DNA from: Methylobacterium aquaticum
GTDB lineage: Bacteria > Pseudomonadota > Alphaproteobacteria > Rhizobiales > Beijerinckiaceae
NCBI RefSeq assembly: GCF_016804325.1
Contig: NZ_CP043627.1
Span: forward strand, 354,001 to 418,000
Direction of reading: 5' to 3'
DNA length: 64,000 nt
A model generated the notes under the pieces. It was not told the DNA's origin, did no database searches, and worked only from the letters and a program-made list of their open reading frames with translations. Shown here piece after piece: positions 63,458 through 64,000 of this stretch (within the stretch, counting starts at the first letter, position 1; each line of letters opens with the position of its first letter). The position numbers and the translations under genes were made by a program.

Positions 63458-63829
63458 TCACCCCTGATCTCGGCCGGTCAGGTTCTGGATATCGGCAATC
63501 ATCCTGTCGATGACGGGTGCCAGGATCGGGAGATGCACCGTCAGGATATTCCACAGAACGAGGGGATCAACAGCGTAATAGTCGTGCCGCAGGATGTTGC
63601 CGATGCCGCGAATGTCAGCCCAGGGCGGCCCCGGATGACGATCCGTCAACTCGATCGGAACGGACTTGACGGCTTCGGAGATGATCAGAACCGCGTGTTC
63701 GGTGGTGCGTCGCAAAACATAGGATTCCAGGAAAGACTCACGGCTGACACCGGCTGTTGCCGTGGTGAGCGCGCGAATTTCATCCCGAACATGCTCCAGT
63801 CGAAGCAGCGGGTTTCGGCTCGCTGCCAT
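63458..63829 (-). CDS. HepT-like ribonuclease toxin (DUF86)
   Basis: 123 residues, helical, matching the HepT/DUF86 family. The C-terminal motif reads IRGIGNILRHDYYAVD, a variant of the R-x4-6-H-x-Y active site: His and Tyr are present, the preceding Arg is 8 residues before the His. An N-terminal ATG (MAASRNPLLRLEHVRDEIRA) overlaps the stop of a nucleotidyltransferase-like gene (TGATGG). In known pairs, MntA AMPylates the HepT tyrosine to silence it. Confidence 0.85.
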   Translation of the reverse strand: MAASRNPLLRLEHVRDEIRALTTATAGVSRESFLESYVLRRTTEHAVLIISEAVKSVPIELTDRHPGPPWADIRGIGNILRHDYYAVDPLVLWNILTVHLPILAPVIDRMIADIQNLTGRDQG

Positions 63830-64000
63830 CAGAACACCCGCACCGCTTCGCGGTCCACCCGCGCGCGGAGATGTGCCGAGAGCCCGGCACGCGTCGAGTA
63901 GCCGATCGCGAGGCCCGGAAAGGCCGCCGCCAGCCGCTCATAGGCGCCCATGTAGTTGCGCAGGTCGTAGAACGTGTCGCTGCCGGGCTCGACAAGGATG
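63829..64000 (-). CDS. MntA-type nucleotidyltransferase antitoxin, C-terminal part
   Basis: The last 56 codons of a gene that enters from the right edge, reading ILVEPGSDTFYDLRNYMGAY and so on, ending REAVRVF. The end, with a Tyr-X-Leu-X-Tyr block and final EAVRVF, is what MntA/MNT-domain antitoxins show before HepT. The active-site GSx10DxD region would lie outside the window. Stop overlaps the toxin ATG, so the two are coupled. Confidence 0.65.
   Translation of the reverse strand, partial: ILVEPGSDTFYDLRNYMGAYERLAAAFPGLAIGYSTRAGLSAHLRARVDREAVRVF

Overview
The window is about 64 kb of uniformly very GC-rich chromosomal DNA. Gene content and style point to an alphaproteobacterium of the Methylobacterium/Rhizobiales type: ActP/DUF485 acetate uptake, a heme-PAS FixL with FixJ, phasin plus PHA depolymerase, DUF6894 proteins, a FlgB-FlgC-FliE-FlgG-FlgA-FlgI-MotE-FlgH-FliL-FliP flagellar run, and many short stop-codon-adjacent intergenic repeats. 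This is inferred from protein resemblance only. No rRNA, tRNA, IS element, CRISPR array or prophage was recognised.

Layout. 1-3.4 kb: 3' end of acetyl-CoA synthetase, then DUF485 and ActP (acetate uptake and activation). 3.6-8.1 kb: small envelope/stress proteins, a class IV aminotransferase and a Ca2+/H+-type antiporter. 8.3-9.9 kb: PHA depolymerase and phasin. 10.4-12.7 kb: an M15/DUF882 peptidase and a membrane cyclic-nucleotide-binding-domain protein. 12.8-24.7 kb: a complete sulfate assimilation block. On the minus strand cysH-cysD-cysN::sbp-cysT-cysW-cysA overlap one another; an Lrp/AsnC regulator, cysJ and cysI diverge from them on the plus strand. cysN and the periplasmic sulfate-binding protein form one 806-codon reading frame. 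24.9-28.9 kb: glutathione peroxidase, a TetR regulator and FixJ/FixL. 29.3-33.6 kb: GST, a multidomain flavin/2Fe-2S oxidoreductase, a DUF1348 protein and a LysR regulator. 34-37.3 kb: a Lys/Ala-rich histone-like protein, a DUF6894 protein, and purine-degradation genes (HIU hydrolase and an 8-oxoguanine-deaminase-like enzyme). 37.6-40.9 kb: EfeUOB iron uptake. 41.2-44.5 kb: KpsT/KpsE-like capsule export proteins and an MFS exporter. 44.6-49.95 kb: histidine phosphatase, TAXI binding protein, RecX, OsmC, a D-2-hydroxyacid dehydrogenase and an SH3 protein. 50.3-53 kb: heparinase II/III. 53.2-59.8 kb: the flagellar operon. 59.8-62.2 kb: ethanolamine ammonia-lyase EutBC. 62.2-64 kb: a transglutaminase-like protein, a second DUF6894 protein and a HepT/MntA-type toxin-antitoxin pair cut by the window edge.

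Main observations. (1) The CysN-Sbp in-frame fusion has a signal peptide buried at the junction and a possible internal TTG start. (2) The same 16-bp palindrome, GTTC-N8-GAAC, lies upstream of cysH and of cysJ, on either side of the Lrp-family gene. (3) At least five families of structured intergenic repeats sit at stop codons. One fills the whole fliL-fliP gap and contributes both the fliL stop and a fliP start codon that lies inside a perfect 16-bp hairpin. (4) Seven genes (cysA, fixJ, the oxidoreductase, lysR, the repeat protein at 35.1 kb, the deaminase and kpsT) are each repaired by adding a single base. This suggests systematic one-base deletions in the assembly rather than seven pseudogenes. 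All calls were made by reading; no database search was available.
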